Of a stretch of 39,072 nucleotides of DNA, positions 16,568-26,252 are shown in pieces (the stretch's first letter is position 1; every line of letters begins with the position of its first letter). This DNA comes from Clostridiaceae bacterium (GTDB lineage Bacteria; Bacillota; Clostridia; Oscillospirales; Acutalibacteraceae). The position numbers and the translations under genes are program-made. The notes beneath the pieces were generated by a model. The model was not told the origin of the DNA. It worked only from the letters and a program-made list of their open reading frames with translations, and did not search any database. The DNA is taken from positions 1 to 39,072 of the forward strand of contig JAEEHB010000063.1 in assembly GCA_016280595.1 (NCBI GenBank). The letters are read 5' to 3'.

Positions 16568-17587
16568 ATGAAGGTATTTATGATCGGCGGCACCGGCCTG
16601 CTCGGCTGTGAAGCGGCGAGAATCTTCATCGAACACGGCCACCAGGTAAAGAGCGTTGCTCTGCCCCCTCTCCCCGAAGGCGCACCCATTCCCGAGGAGA
16701 TGGAAATCGAATTCTGCAACATTTACGAAAAGACCGACGAAGAAATCAAGGCAATGATGGAAGGCTTTGACTGCTTTGTGTTTGCGGCAGGTGTTGACGA
16801 GCGCGTGGAATTCCCCGCCCCCGTTTATGATGCTTACTACAAATTCAACATCGCTCCCATCGAGCGCATCCTTCCCCTTTGCAAGGAAGCCGGCCTTACC
16901 AAGGCGGTTATTCTGGGCTCCTATTTCTCATTCCTTGCCAAAGAGCGCCCCGATATGAAACTCACCGAGAAGCATCCCTACATCCGCAGCCGTATCGACC
17001 AGGAAAACACAGCTTTCTCGTTTGCGGATGAAAACTTCGATGTTTCCGTGCTTGAACTTCCCTATATTTTCGGCACTCAGCCCGGCAGAAAGCCCGTTTG
17101 GGTTATCCTCATTGAACAGATCAAGCGCATGGACAAACTCCCCTGCACCCTCTACCCCAAGGGAGGCACCGCAATGCTTACCGTACGCCAGGTGGGTGAG
17201 GTTATCGTAGGAGCCGCGGAGAAATCCAAGGGCGCGAAGGCGTGGCCCATCGGTATGTATAACATGACCTGGAGCGAATTCCTCAAGATAGTCTATGCCG
17301 CAAGAGGCATGGGCGAAAACCGCAAGATTATCGGCATTCCCCCGTGGATGATGCGTATGGGTCTCGGCGGAGTTGTGAAAGAATACAAAGAAAAAGGTAT
17401 TGACAGCGGCATCGACCCCATGGGTCTGCCCGAAATTATGGATATCAACCTCTTCATCGACCGCAAGTACAGTGAAGAACTCGGCGCAACCGAGGACGAT
17501 ATCAAAGCCGCCATTTACGATTCAATCAAGGTCAGCGTTGCCTCATACGAAGGCAAAGTGAAGCTCCTTGAAATGAAAGGCGAATAA
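16568..17587 (+). CDS. NAD(P)-dependent epimerase/dehydratase-like SDR protein
   Basis: A 339-residue extended short-chain dehydrogenase fold. The nucleotide-binding motif GGTGLLG is at residues 6-12, followed by the usual IFIEHGHQV strand-helix. A typical YxxxK active-site pair is not evident; the expected area reads HPYIRSRIDQE, so it may be an atypical oxidoreductase or a binding protein. I chose the ATG that follows AAGGAGG; an upstream in-frame extension overlaps the promoter. It is separated from the next symporter by a strong terminator. Substrate is unknown; a sugar or small aromatic compound is conceivable. Confidence 0.85.
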   Translation: MKVFMIGGTGLLGCEAARIFIEHGHQVKSVALPPLPEGAPIPEEMEIEFCNIYEKTDEEIKAMMEGFDCFVFAAGVDERVEFPAPVYDAYYKFNIAPIERILPLCKEAGLTKAVILGSYFSFLAKERPDMKLTEKHPYIRSRIDQENTAFSFADENFDVSVLELPYIFGTQPGRKPVWVILIEQIKRMDKLPCTLYPKGGTAMLTVRQVGEVIVGAAEKSKGAKAWPIGMYNMTWSEFLKIVYAARGMGENRKIIGIPPWMMRMGLGGVVKEYKEKGIDSGIDPMGLPEIMDINLFIDRKYSEELGATEDDIKAAIYDSIKVSVASYEGKVKLLEMKGE

Positions 17588-17600
17588 TACCGAAACTTCG

Positions 17601-17646
17601 GGGTCCGAGGAGTAAATGAAGTTGCTTCATTCCCCGGACCCTTTTT
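17601..17646 (+). terminator. Rho-independent terminator after the epimerase gene
   Basis: GGGTCCG pairs with CGGACCC and the stem continues with mismatches through AATGAAG/CTTCATT around a TTG loop. It is followed by a run of five T's. Confidence 0.85.
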
Positions 17647-17674
17647 CGTAAATATTTCAGAGAGGATTTTCACA

Positions 17675-19165
17675 ATGGAAACCAAGAAATATGTATCCGG
17701 CAAAGAAAGATGGATGTACGCCTTGGGCGCGGGCGGTCAGGGTATGATTTACGCGATGATGTCAAGTTACATCAGCGACTATTACCTCAACGTGCTACAG
17801 CTCACCCCGATGTTTGTGCTTCTGCTTATGCTCCTGGCGAGAGTGTGGGACGCAATCAACGACCCGCTTATGGGCATAATCGTTGACTCGCGCACCACAA
17901 AATGGGGCAAGATGAAGCCCTATATCCTGTTTGCCTCCGGCCCCATAGCGGCGCTCACCCTGCTTATGTACGCGAGCCCCTCGCTCAGCGGCACACAGCT
18001 TATGGTGTTTTCCGCGGTCGTCTATGTGCTCTGGGGCATGAGTTACACTATGGCGGATGTCCCCTTCTGGTGCCTGCCGAATGTGATGACTCCCAACGCG
18101 GAGGAAAGAAGCTCCGTTATCTCCTTCACAAAAATCATCAACAGTATCGGCTCCGCCCTGCCCGAAATTTTCTTCCTTGTTGCGGGCTTCACCCTGCCCA
18201 AGCTGCTTGATACCTCCGACCCGCTCGCTTTCGATAAGAAAAGATATTTCATTATCGCCTGCGCCGTGGTCGCCATAGGAATAATCCTCTATGTAAACTC
18301 CTATTTCCACGTAAAAGAGAGAGTCGTGCCTCCCATAAAGGCGCGTGCGCCCGGCGAGCCCTCCAAACTCAAGAGGCTCTTCACCTGCAAGCCGATGATG
18401 CTTGTGCTGCTTATGGGCGTGCTTTCAAGCGGCAGATATATGGTGCAGGCCGCGGCAATCCATGTGGCAAGATACTCCTTCTACATCGGCCCTTCGCTTG
18501 ACGGAATGTCAATTGAGGAGCGCACCGCCGCCATCAACGCGAGCATTTCCTCCGTTAAAACAATCTTCCAGGTTTGCGCGATTGTCGGTATGTTCGGCGC
18601 GATGCTCTTTATGCCCTATGTGATGAAGAGAGTTGACTACAAAAAGATAGTCATCGTAACCTGCCTTGCGGGCGCGGTTGCGAGCGCGGGCACCACCCTC
18701 ATCGGCTGGTTCACCTCAAACCTCTACATCTGCATCCCCTTCATCATAATCTCCTGTATTCCTCTCGGCGTTATCAACGTGGTAACCTTCGCCATGATAT
18801 GCGACTGCCTCGACTATATGGAAGTAACCACCGGTTACAGAGACAACGGTCTGGGCTCCGCAATCAGCGGATTTATAAACAAAATCGGCAACGCCCTTTC
18901 CACAAGCGGCATAATCGTGATGTATATGCTCATCGGTTTCAAGCCCGAAGAGATGCTTTCCTCCACCGCAATCACAGCCGCCACGGACCTTACTCACACA
19001 CAGAATTTCGCAATCTTCTCCCTCGTTTCCATAGTGCCCGGCGTAAGTATGCTGCTATGCGCCCTGCCCATGTTCTTCTATAAGATTTCGGGCAAGGAAA
19101 AAGAGAGAATGCTTGAAGAACTTGCGGCAAAACGCGAGGCTGAAGGCCTTGTAATCAACGAATAA
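17675..19165 (+). CDS. GPH-family symporter (MFS superfamily), second copy
   Basis: A 496-residue transporter with about 12 membrane helices. GPH signs are [18 protein letters not shown] followed by [11 protein letters not shown] after helix 2, and [17 protein letters not shown] in the second half. Compared with the first symporter (7570-8994) the motif is shifted toward the D-S-R-T-T-K-W variant, so the substrate may differ. AGAGAGGA precedes the ATG by 8 bases. It follows the SDR gene on the same strand but after a terminator, so it needs read-through or its own promoter, which I did not identify. A pair made of importer and oxidoreductase for one compound is a reasonable inference. Confidence 0.92.
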   Translation: METKKYVSGKERWMYALGAGGQGMIYAMMSSYISDYYLNVLQLTPMFVLLLMLLARVWDAINDPLMGIIVDSRTTKWGKMKPYILFASGPIAALTLLMYASPSLSGTQLMVFSAVVYVLWGMSYTMADVPFWCLPNVMTPNAEERSSVISFTKIINSIGSALPEIFFLVAGFTLPKLLDTSDPLAFDKKRYFIIACAVVAIGIILYVNSYFHVKERVVPPIKARAPGEPSKLKRLFTCKPMMLVLLMGVLSSGRYMVQAAAIHVARYSFYIGPSLDGMSIEERTAAINASISSVKTIFQVCAIVGMFGAMLFMPYVMKRVDYKKIVIVTCLAGAVASAGTTLIGWFTSNLYICIPFIIISCIPLGVINVVTFAMICDCLDYMEVTTGYRDNGLGSAISGFINKIGNALSTSGIIVMYMLIGFKPEEMLSSTAITAATDLTHTQNFAIFSLVSIVPGVSMLLCALPMFFYKISGKEKERMLEELAAKREAEGLVINE

Positions 19166-19187
19166 TCCAAAAGAATCCGGTGATACC

Positions 19188-21011
19188 TTGTCAGAGAAAA
19201 AATCATTGAGAAATATTGCCATCATCGCCCACGTTGACCACGGCAAAACCACCCTGGTTGACGAGATGCTCAAGCAGAGCGGCACCTTCCGCGAAAACGA
19301 GCAGGTTGCCGAAAGAGTCATGGACTCAAACGACCTTGAGCGCGAGAGAGGCATTACCATACTTTCCAAAAACACATCAATCCACTACAAAGGCACAAAG
19401 ATAAATGTTGTTGACACCCCGGGTCACGCCGATTTCGGCGGCGAGGTGGAGCGCATTCTCATGATGGTCGACGGCGTGCTTCTGCTCGTTGACGCGTTTG
19501 AGGGCTGTATGCCCCAGACGCGCTTCGTGCTCAAAAAGGCTCTCGGCCTCAAAAAGAAGGTGCTTGTGGTCATCAATAAAATCGACCGCCCCAACGCAAG
19601 GCCGTTTGAGGTGGTTGACGAAGTGCTCGATCTTTTCATAGACCTCGGCGCGGATGAGGACCAGCTTGACTTCCCCGTAGTTTACGCAAGCGCGCGTGAC
19701 GGCTACTCAAGCCTTGACCCCGAAGTGCGCGAGGGCAATATGCAGCCCCTGTTTGATGCCATACTTGAAAATATCGACCCGCCCGCGGGAGACCCGGACG
19801 GTCCGCTTCAGTGCCTGTTTTCATCGCTTGATTACGATGACTATGTGGGCAGAATCGGTGTCGGCAGGATTGAGCGCGGCAAAATCAGACGCAACCAGAC
19901 CGCCACTCTCTGCAAAACGGACGGCAGTCAGAAGAGCGTCAAAGTTTCGCGTCTCTATCAGTTTGAAGGCCTTAACCGCGTTGAATGCGAAGAGGCTGAA
20001 GCGGGCGACATTATCTGCGTGAGCGGTATTGAGGGCATCAACATAGGCGAAACCCTCTGCGACCCCGACAACATCGAGCCTCTTCCCTTTATCAAGATAG
20101 ACGAGCCGACCATTTCGATGAATTTCATCGTAAACGACAGCCCGTTTGCCGGCAAGGAAGGTAAATTCGTCACCTCCCGAAACCTTCGTGACAGGCTCTT
20201 CAAAGAGGTTGAAACAAATGTTTCGATGCGCGTTGAGGAAACGGACAACACCAACACCTTCAAGGTGAGCGGTAGAGGCGAACTTCACCTCTCGATTCTG
20301 ATTGAAACGATGCGCCGCCAGGGCTATGAATTCCAGGTTTCGCGCCCGAAAGTCATTCTCAAGGAGATTGACGGTCAGATTTACGAGCCTATGGAACTGC
20401 TTATAATAGAAGTGCCTGAAAGTTATGTGGGCGTTGTGATTGAAAAACTCGGCTCACGCAAGGCGGAACTTGAAAATATGGGCTCCCGTGAGGGCGGCTC
20501 CACCCACCTTGAATTCAAAATACCGTCAAGAGGACTTATCGGCTACCGCTCGGAATTCCTCACCGATACCAACGGCAACGGCATTATGAATCAGCTTTTC
20601 GACGGCTACAAGCCCTACAAAGGCGAGATTTCCTCGGGCGAGCGCGGCTCGATTATAGTGCACGAAACGGGCGTTTCCTCCGCGTACGGTCTTTTCAACA
20701 CACAGGACAGAGGCCGTCTCTTCATAGGCCCGGGCGTTGATGTCTATGAGGGCATGATTGTGGGCGAATGCGCAAAGAGCGACGATGTCACCTGCAACGT
20801 GTGCAAACTCAAGCACCTCACCAACACCCGTGCGAGCGGCTCGGACGAAGCTCTGCGCCTTGTGCCCCCGAGCATTATGAGCCTTGAACAGTGTATGGAA
20901 TTTATAAAGGATGACGAACTGCTCGAAGTTACCCCGACTTCTCTCAGACTGCGCAAAAAGATTCTTTCAAAAGAGCAGAGAATGAAACAGCAGTTCAGAA
21001 ACAAACAGTAA
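19188..21011 (+). CDS. typA: Translational GTPase TypA/BipA
   Basis: A 607-residue ribosome-associated GTPase that helps late 50S assembly, notably under cold or stress. The G motifs are present: [14 protein letters not shown] in switch [20 protein letters not shown]-like domains III and V and the TypA-specific C-terminal domain follow ([20 protein letters not shown]). Length is standard. The start is TTG with GGTG 5 bases upstream; no ATG fits before the essential AHVDHGKT motif. The ribF start follows its TAA with no gap, so the two are probably co-translated. Confidence 0.97.
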   Translation: MSEKKSLRNIAIIAHVDHGKTTLVDEMLKQSGTFRENEQVAERVMDSNDLERERGITILSKNTSIHYKGTKINVVDTPGHADFGGEVERILMMVDGVLLLVDAFEGCMPQTRFVLKKALGLKKKVLVVINKIDRPNARPFEVVDEVLDLFIDLGADEDQLDFPVVYASARDGYSSLDPEVREGNMQPLFDAILENIDPPAGDPDGPLQCLFSSLDYDDYVGRIGVGRIERGKIRRNQTATLCKTDGSQKSVKVSRLYQFEGLNRVECEEAEAGDIICVSGIEGINIGETLCDPDNIEPLPFIKIDEPTISMNFIVNDSPFAGKEGKFVTSRNLRDRLFKEVETNVSMRVEETDNTNTFKVSGRGELHLSILIETMRRQGYEFQVSRPKVILKEIDGQIYEPMELLIIEVPESYVGVVIEKLGSRKAELENMGSREGGSTHLEFKIPSRGLIGYRSEFLTDTNGNGIMNQLFDGYKPYKGEISSGERGSIIVHETGVSSAYGLFNTQDRGRLFIGPGVDVYEGMIVGECAKSDDVTCNVCKLKHLTNTRASGSDEALRLVPPSIMSLEQCMEFIKDDELLEVTPTSLRLRKKILSKEQRMKQQFRNKQ

Positions 21012-21911
21012 ATGGATAAAACAGCACGCGCCGTCGCTCTCGGAAGCTTTGACGGCATGCACAAAGGACATAAAGCGGTTATAGCCTGCGCTCTTTCATA
21101 CAAGGAGCGCGGGCTTGTTCCCTGTGCGCTTCTCTTTACCTCCCATCCCCTGCTTTCCCTTACGGGCAAAGCCCCGCAGGAAATCCTTCAGCCCTCTCTC
21201 AGGGACAGGCTCCTTGAGAATATGGGAGTTGAAGAGAAGTTTACAGAGTTTGAAAATATAAAAAATATGACGCCGCGCGAATTCTTTACGCAGATACTGA
21301 TTGACTCTCTCGGCGCGGGCGCTCTTTGCTGCGGAGAGGATTACCGCTTCGGTAAAGGCGGCACGGGCGATGTGAATACGCTTAAAGACCTGTGCGGCGA
21401 ATACGGAGTAGCTCTCACCGTCGCGCCCACCGTAATGTATCAGGGTCAGCCCGTGAGTTCCACCAGGATAAGGGCGGCGGTCATGCAGGGCGACATCCCC
21501 GCGGCAAACGATATGCTCGGCAGGCCTTTCGGCTACGAGGCGATTGTAAAGCACGGGCACCGCAGAGGGCATCTTATAGGCGCGCCCACAATCAACCAGT
21601 ATTTTGACGGCGGCTTTATCGTGCCGAAAAACGGAGTTTACGCCTCAAGCGTCATCTACGGCGGTACAGAATACGCGGGCGTTACGAATATAGGACTTCG
21701 CCCCTCATTTGAAAACGAAGACCTGCGCAGCGAAACCTGTATACTCGGCTTTTACGGCGACCTTTACGGCGAAAACGTACAGGTAAATCTGTTTGAATAC
21801 TTAAGGCCCGAAAAGCCTTTCCCCGATATAGAAAGCCTGAAGACTCAGATAGCCCTTGACGCGGAGAAATCCCGGAAAATATTTGCTAAGCGTGGTGACG
21901 GAAATGTATGA
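21012..21911 (+). CDS. ribF: Bifunctional riboflavin kinase / FAD synthetase
   Basis: A 299-residue RibF protein that phosphorylates riboflavin to FMN and then adenylylates it to FAD. The N-terminal nucleotidyltransferase domain has [10 protein letters not shown] (12-21) and later PVSSTRIR. The C-terminal kinase domain has [16 protein letters not shown] with the G-x-P-T/A-x-N motif. The ATG comes directly after the typA stop. Its 3' end overlaps the glycosylase gene by 8 bases. Making flavin cofactors fits the nearby FAD-dependent MnmG. Confidence 0.96.
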   Translation: MDKTARAVALGSFDGMHKGHKAVIACALSYKERGLVPCALLFTSHPLLSLTGKAPQEILQPSLRDRLLENMGVEEKFTEFENIKNMTPREFFTQILIDSLGAGALCCGEDYRFGKGGTGDVNTLKDLCGEYGVALTVAPTVMYQGQPVSSTRIRAAVMQGDIPAANDMLGRPFGYEAIVKHGHRRGHLIGAPTINQYFDGGFIVPKNGVYASSVIYGGTEYAGVTNIGLRPSFENEDLRSETCILGFYGDLYGENVQVNLFEYLRPEKPFPDIESLKTQIALDAEKSRKIFAKRGDGNV

Positions 21912-22488
21912 CAGCTTTGAAAAACTGAAAGCGGACTGCATGAAATGTGAAAAGTGCGGCCTTTGCAAAACCCGTACAAACCTTGTTTTCGGCGTAGGCA
22001 ACGAAAACGCCGAGGTAATGTTTGTGGGCGAAGGACCCGGCAGAAACGAAGACCTGCAGGGCGAGCCCTTTGTGGGCAAGGGCGGTCAGCTGCTTGACAA
22101 ATACCTTGAATACATTGACCTTGACAGGCACAAGAATATTTATATTGCCAATATGGTAAAATGCCGTCCTCCCGAAAACAGAGACCCCTCCGAGGAGGAG
22201 CAGGATTGCTGTATCGGCTGGCTGCGCGAGCAGACAAGGCTCATACGCCCCAAAATAATAGTCTGCCTCGGCAGAATCTCGGCAAAGAGGCTCATAGGCA
22301 GGGATTTCCTTGTGACAAAGGAGCACGGAGTATTCAAAGAGAAAGGCGGCATACTGTTTATGGGCACCTATCACCCCGCCGCCCTTCTGAGAAACCCCAA
22401 CAACAAAGCCCCCGCGCTTGAAGATTTTATTTCTTTAAGAGAAAAAATATGGGAAGTTTGTGACCACACTTATGATGTACACCGCTGA
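21904..22488 (+). CDS. Family 4 uracil-DNA glycosylase
   Basis: About 194 residues. This is an Fe-S uracil-DNA glycosylase that removes uracil from DNA as the first step of base excision repair. Visible features are the N-terminal cysteines (Cys12, 15, 18, 21), motif 1 [17 protein letters not shown], the [10 protein letters not shown] segment with a further cysteine, two cysteines in QDCC, and the final [12 protein letters not shown] motif. I chose the ATG at 21904, next to GGTGACGGAA; an upstream extension of 16 codons lies inside ribF. It overlaps ribF at its start and mnmG at its end. Confidence 0.94.
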   Translation: MYDSFEKLKADCMKCEKCGLCKTRTNLVFGVGNENAEVMFVGEGPGRNEDLQGEPFVGKGGQLLDKYLEYIDLDRHKNIYIANMVKCRPPENRDPSEEEQDCCIGWLREQTRLIRPKIIVCLGRISAKRLIGRDFLVTKEHGVFKEKGGILFMGTYHPAALLRNPNNKAPALEDFISLREKIWEVCDHTYDVHR

Positions 22489-24340
22489 AAACTATGATGT
22501 GATAGTAATCGGAGCGGGGCACGCCGGAATTGAGGCGGGCCTTGCCTGCGCGCGCCTCGGAGTAAAAACAGCCGTATTCACCGTGAATCTCGACTGGGTG
22601 GGCAATATGCCCTGCAACCCCTCCATAGGCGGCACATCAAAAGGTCACCTCGTAAGGGAGATTGACGCTCTCGGCGGAGAAATGGGCGTTGCGGCGGACG
22701 CAAACACCCTGCAGTCGCGTATGCTGAATCTCGGCAAAGGGCCCGCCGTACACTCTCTCAGGGCGCAGATTGACCGCAGAGCCTATTCCGACTATATGAA
22801 AGGCGTGCTCGAAAAGCAGGAAAATCTGTATCTGAGACAGGGCGAAATAACCGATATAACAAAGGACGGCGACCTCTGGGAAGTTACCACGAGGCTTGAG
22901 GCAAAGCACAAGGCGAAAGCCGTGATTCTCGCCACGGGCACCTTCCTCGCCGGCAGAGTTTATATAGGCGATGTTTCATACGAGAGCGGGCCGGACGGTA
23001 TGTTCCCCGCCTGCGCTCTCGCCGTTTCACTCAAAAAACTGGGCGTACCGACCAGGCGCTTCAAAACGGGCACTCCCCCGAGAGTAAACCGCAGAAGCGT
23101 TGATACAGAAGCGCTTGAGCCGCAGTACGGCGACGAAAAAATAGTTTCGTTTTCATTTTCAAAAAAGCACTCTCCGCAGAACAAACTCCCCTGCTACATA
23201 GCGTTCACGGGTGAGGAAACCAAGCGGATTATACTTGACAACCTTCACCGCTCCCCTCTTTACAGCGGCAAGATAGACGGCGTTGGGCCGAGATACTGCC
23301 CCAGTATAGAAGATAAAATCGTGCGTTTCTCCGAAAAAGAAAGACATCAGATTTTTGTTGAGCCCTGCGGGGAGAAAACGGACGAAATGTATCTGCAGGG
23401 GCTCTCCTCCTCCCTGCCCGAGGATGTGCAGCTTAAAATAGTTCACTCCATACCGGGCCTTGAAAAAGCGGAATTCCTGCGCACCGCCTACGCGATAGAA
23501 TATGACTGCGTTGATCCCCTCGCCCTTCGTCAGACCCTTGAATTCAAGGGTTTTGAAGGCCTTTACGGCGCCGGGCAGTTCAACGGCTCAAGCGGATATG
23601 AAGAAGCAGCGGCACAAGGTCTTGTGGCTGGCATAAATGCCGCCCTCAAAATACTCGGTAAAGAACCGATGATTCTTGACAGGACAACTTCTTATATAGG
23701 CACGCTTATTGACGACCTTACAACCAAAGGCTGCGCCGACCCTTACAGGATGATGACCAGCCGCTCCGAATACCGACTGATTCTCAGGCAGGATAATGCG
23801 GACAGACGCCTTACCGAATACGGCTACAAAGCAGGGCTGATATCGGAGGAAAGATATGCCGCTTTCAGGCAGAAACTTGAGATGATTGAAGCGGAGAAAG
23901 AAAGGGTCAAAGCCGTATCAATAAAGAAATGCGACACTCTCGATGCCCTGCTTGTTTCACGTGGAACAGTCCCCCTTGAAAAAGGTCTTAAAATGGCTGA
24001 ACTTCTCAAAAGGCCCTGCGTTGACTATGACCTTCTCACGGATTACGACCCCGAAAGACCCGATTATCCGCCCGAAATATTTGAGCAGGTTGAGATTGAT
24101 ATCAAATATGAAGGTTATATAAAAAGGCAGGAAATGCAGATAAAAGAGATGCGCCGCCTTGAAGTACAGAAGATTCCCGATGATATAAACTATGAGGAAA
24201 TAACGGGATTAAGGCTTGAGGCGATTGAAAAACTCGGCAAAGTCCGTCCCGAAACAGTCGGGCAGGCTTCAAGAATTTCAGGCGTCTCCCCTGCCGATAT
24301 TTCCGTGCTTACGGTTTATCTGTCCAGACACAGCCATTGA
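22472..24340 (+). CDS. mnmG: tRNA uridine-5-carboxymethylaminomethyl modification enzyme MnmG
   Basis: About 622 residues; the FAD-binding partner of MnmE in modifying the wobble uridine of certain tRNAs. Seen are the N-terminal dinucleotide fold [46 protein letters not shown] with the second FAD-contact region, and the C-terminal [17 protein letters not shown] helical segment. The start is uncertain: GTG at 22460 and ATG at 22472 or 22475 are in frame; GGGAAG at 22451 is the only weak binding site. It overlaps the glycosylase gene. mnmE is not in the window. A perfect parS lies inside the gene. Confidence 0.96.
   Translation: MMYTAENYDVIVIGAGHAGIEAGLACARLGVKTAVFTVNLDWVGNMPCNPSIGGTSKGHLVREIDALGGEMGVAADANTLQSRMLNLGKGPAVHSLRAQIDRRAYSDYMKGVLEKQENLYLRQGEITDITKDGDLWEVTTRLEAKHKAKAVILATGTFLAGRVYIGDVSYESGPDGMFPACALAVSLKKLGVPTRRFKTGTPPRVNRRSVDTEALEPQYGDEKIVSFSFSKKHSPQNKLPCYIAFTGEETKRIILDNLHRSPLYSGKIDGVGPRYCPSIEDKIVRFSEKERHQIFVEPCGEKTDEMYLQGLSSSLPEDVQLKIVHSIPGLEKAEFLRTAYAIEYDCVDPLALRQTLEFKGFEGLYGAGQFNGSSGYEEAAAQGLVAGINAALKILGKEPMILDRTTSYIGTLIDDLTTKGCADPYRMMTSRSEYRLILRQDNADRRLTEYGYKAGLISEERYAAFRQKLEMIEAEKERVKAVSIKKCDTLDALLVSRGTVPLEKGLKMAELLKRPCVDYDLLTDYDPERPDYPPEIFEQVEIDIKYEGYIKRQEMQIKEMRRLEVQKIPDDINYEEITGLRLEAIEKLGKVRPETVGQASRISGVSPADISVLTVYLSRHSH
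23953..23968. promoter_or_regulatory. parS: parS site inside mnmG
   Basis: TGTTTCACGTGGAACA; read on the minus strand it is TGTTCCACGTGAAACA, identical to the classic Bacillus subtilis parS. It lies in the mnmG reading frame (Leu-Val-Ser-Arg-Gly-Thr). ParB is encoded 2.3 kb downstream. It would be a loading site for ParB and, through it, for SMC. Confidence 0.92.
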
Positions 24341-24386
24341 TTTTCATACGCCCCTCCCCGTTTGCAGTATGATTACGGAGAATAAA

Positions 24387-25097
24387 ATGAATTTTGATTT
24401 ATCGCTGTTTGAAGAAAACACGGCAAAAATGAATATAACCCTGAGCCCCGACAGAATTGAATTGCTCGATTCTTTCGCCGCTCTGCTTACGGAAAGAAAC
24501 AAAACCGTGAATCTTACTGCGGTTACCGACGCGCGGGGAATCGCCGTAAAACATTTCGCGGATTCTCTTTCGCCCATGAGCGTATGTGATTTTTCGGGCT
24601 CGCCCAAAGTGCTGGACCTCGGCACGGGCGCGGGCTTCCCGGGAATGCCGCTGCTTATTGCAAACCCGGATATAAAAATCACCTTTATGGATTCAATCGG
24701 TAAGAAACTCGATTTTATTGAATCTGCCTTGAATGCTCTTTCGCTTGAGGGTGAAACCCTCAACTGCCGCGCAGAAGACGCGGGCAAAGACGAAACTTAC
24801 AGAGAGCGGTTTGACATCGCCGTTTCAAGAGCAGTCGCTCCGCTTAACGCCCTTTGCGAATACGCTCTGCCGTTTGTAAAGAACGGGGGAGTGTTCATCG
24901 CGATGAAAGGCGCTCAGGCGTCGGGGGAACTTGAAGGCGCGCAAAACGCAATCAAAACACTCGGCGGAGAGGTTATCTCGCAGAAGGGGATAACCCTTAC
25001 GGACGGAGAGCGGAATCTGATAGTAATCAAAAAGGTTTCGCCCACGCCCCGCGAATATCCCCGCACTCCGGCGAAAATCAAAAAATCGCCGCTCTGA
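24387..25097 (+). CDS. rsmG: 16S rRNA (guanine-N7) methyltransferase RsmG
   Basis: A 236-residue methyltransferase that makes m7G in the 530 loop of 16S rRNA (G527 in E. coli numbering) using S-adenosylmethionine. The SAM-binding loop is VLDLGTGAGFPGMPL (residues 75-89). The family segments NLTAVTD and HFADSLS are upstream, and VSRAVAPL follows. GGAG stands 7 bases before the ATG; an in-frame extension into mnmG has no support. It lies 46 bases after mnmG, in the usual mnmG-rsmG order. A basic tail ends the protein. Confidence 0.96.
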   Translation: MNFDLSLFEENTAKMNITLSPDRIELLDSFAALLTERNKTVNLTAVTDARGIAVKHFADSLSPMSVCDFSGSPKVLDLGTGAGFPGMPLLIANPDIKITFMDSIGKKLDFIESALNALSLEGETLNCRAEDAGKDETYRERFDIAVSRAVAPLNALCEYALPFVKNGGVFIAMKGAQASGELEGAQNAIKTLGGEVISQKGITLTDGERNLIVIKKVSPTPREYPRTPAKIKKSPL

Positions 25098-25131
25098 TTA
25101 ATCACAGAATCAACCGTAATTCAATAATCAA

Positions 25132-25162
25132 AGCCCGCTGTTCCGGTATTGAACGGCGGGTT
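25132..25162 (+). terminator. Terminator after rsmG
   Basis: AGCCCGCTGTTC pairs with GAACGGCGGGTT using two wobble pairs around a 7-base loop, then an A/T-rich tail follows (ATTTATATATATTT). It closes the typA-ribF-udg-mnmG-rsmG transcript before parA. Confidence 0.7.
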
Positions 25163-25272
25163 ATTTATATATATTTCCTTCTTATTATGCTTCGCTGCAC
25201 GTGAATACAGCCGTTAATCACTGCAGAACCGCCCTCTTTTATCCCGTGTTTCACGGAAATAATCCGTGCGTT

Positions 25273-25288
25273 TGTTCCACGTGGAACA
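25273..25288. promoter_or_regulatory. parS: parS site upstream of parA
   Basis: TGTTCCACGTGGAACA is a perfect 16-base palindrome matching the parS consensus core. It lies about 200 bases before parA, where ParB binding could both seed partition complexes and affect parAB transcription. Confidence 0.93.
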
Positions 25289-25413
25289 TTTTTCTGTTTT
25301 TCATAAAATTTTTTCGTTGCTTATCTGCCTGCCGAAAACAAATGCATCCACGATATAAGCGATTTTCGGCGTTTTTCGGGCTGAAAGGGGAGTGCGCGCG
25401 GAGTTTTTGACTG

Positions 25414-25442
25414 TTGCTTATTTTATTTTCGCGTGTTATAAT
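25414..25442 (+). promoter_or_regulatory. Promoter of parAB
   Basis: TTGCTT (25414-25419) and a perfect TATAAT (25437-25442) are 17 bases apart. Transcription should begin near 25449, giving a leader of about 26 bases with GGAGTGAAG as ribosome binding site. Confidence 0.75.
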
Positions 25443-25474
25443 GCGGCTATATTCTCGGTATTGGAGTGAAGATT

Positions 25475-26248
25475 ATGGCAAAAACCGTTGCAATAGTCAA
25501 CCAGAAGGGCGGGGTAGGCAAAACCACAACCGCCGTAAACCTCGCCGCGGCGCTCGGAAACAGGGGCTGTAAAGTCCTGCTTGCGGATATCGACCCGCAG
25601 GGCAATTCAACCAGCGGCTTCGGCATAAACAAAAAGGATGTTACAAACACATCCTATGATATGCTCATCGGAAACTGCGGCGCTAAGGACTGCATAGTCA
25701 AAACCGCTTTCAAAAATGTCAGCATAATCCCTTCGGGCATGGACCTCGCGGGCGCGGAACTTGAACTCGCAGACCTCGAAAAACGCGAAAGCAGGCTTAA
25801 GAACGCCCTCGCTTTTGTAAATGAGGATTTTGATTTCATCTTCCTGGACTGCCCTCCGTCACTCGGGCTCATCACTCTCAACGGCCTGTGCGCGGCGGAC
25901 ACCCTGATTGTGCCGATTCAGTGCGAATTCTACGCTCTTGAAGGACTTTCACAGCTCATCGGCACTGTGCGCACCGTGAAGCGCCTCTATAATCCGTATC
26001 TCGAAATAGAAGGAGTGCTCCTTACAATGTATGACGGCAGGCTCAACCTTACACAACAGGTTGTGGATGAAGTCAAAAAATGCTTCCCGAAGAAGGTCTA
26101 TTCCTCGGCTATTCCGAGAAATGTCCGTCTGTCGGAGGCTCCCGGCTTCGGTATGCCCGTAATGTATTACGATAAATCTTCAAAAGGCGCAAAAGCCTAT
26201 GACAAACTCGCTCACGAATTTATGAAAGCCAACGGTAAGAGGAGGTAA
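25475..26248 (+). CDS. parA: Chromosome partitioning ATPase ParA (Soj)
   Basis: A 257-residue deviant Walker-type ATPase. The motif KGGVGKTT has both signature lysines (Lys11 and Lys16). Further motifs are DIDPQGNSTSG (switch I region) and FIFLDCPPSLG (Walker B). There is no long N-terminal HTH, so it is of the chromosomal Soj type. ParA dimers bind DNA non-specifically and help move ParB-parS complexes; in Bacillus Soj also regulates DnaA. GTG 9 bases upstream is in frame, but the ATG has proper spacing to GGAG. parB starts 4 bases after its stop. Confidence 0.97.
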   Translation: MAKTVAIVNQKGGVGKTTTAVNLAAALGNRGCKVLLADIDPQGNSTSGFGINKKDVTNTSYDMLIGNCGAKDCIVKTAFKNVSIIPSGMDLAGAELELADLEKRESRLKNALAFVNEDFDFIFLDCPPSLGLITLNGLCAADTLIVPIQCEFYALEGLSQLIGTVRTVKRLYNPYLEIEGVLLTMYDGRLNLTQQVVDEVKKCFPKKVYSSAIPRNVRLSEAPGFGMPVMYYDKSSKGAKAYDKLAHEFMKANGKRR

Positions 26249-26252
26249 CACT

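Larger units (their letters stand above)
25098..25474. other. 377-base gap between rsmG and parA
   Basis: No gene. In order it holds the rsmG terminator, an AT-rich stretch (25160-25185), a degenerate parS-like CACGTG (about 25193-25208), a partial parS-like half site (25247-25262, 12 of 16 positions), the perfect parS at 25273-25288, an 8-bp inverted repeat (GCCGAAAA 25331-25338 with TTTTCGGC 25363-25370, 24-base loop) and the parA promoter. No DnaA box of the TTATCCACA type was seen in it. Confidence 0.8.

Noticed and set aside
26062-26070. DnaA-box-like TCATCCACA (minus strand) in parA
   Set aside because: A single isolated 8-of-9 match within conserved coding sequence; no cluster around it.
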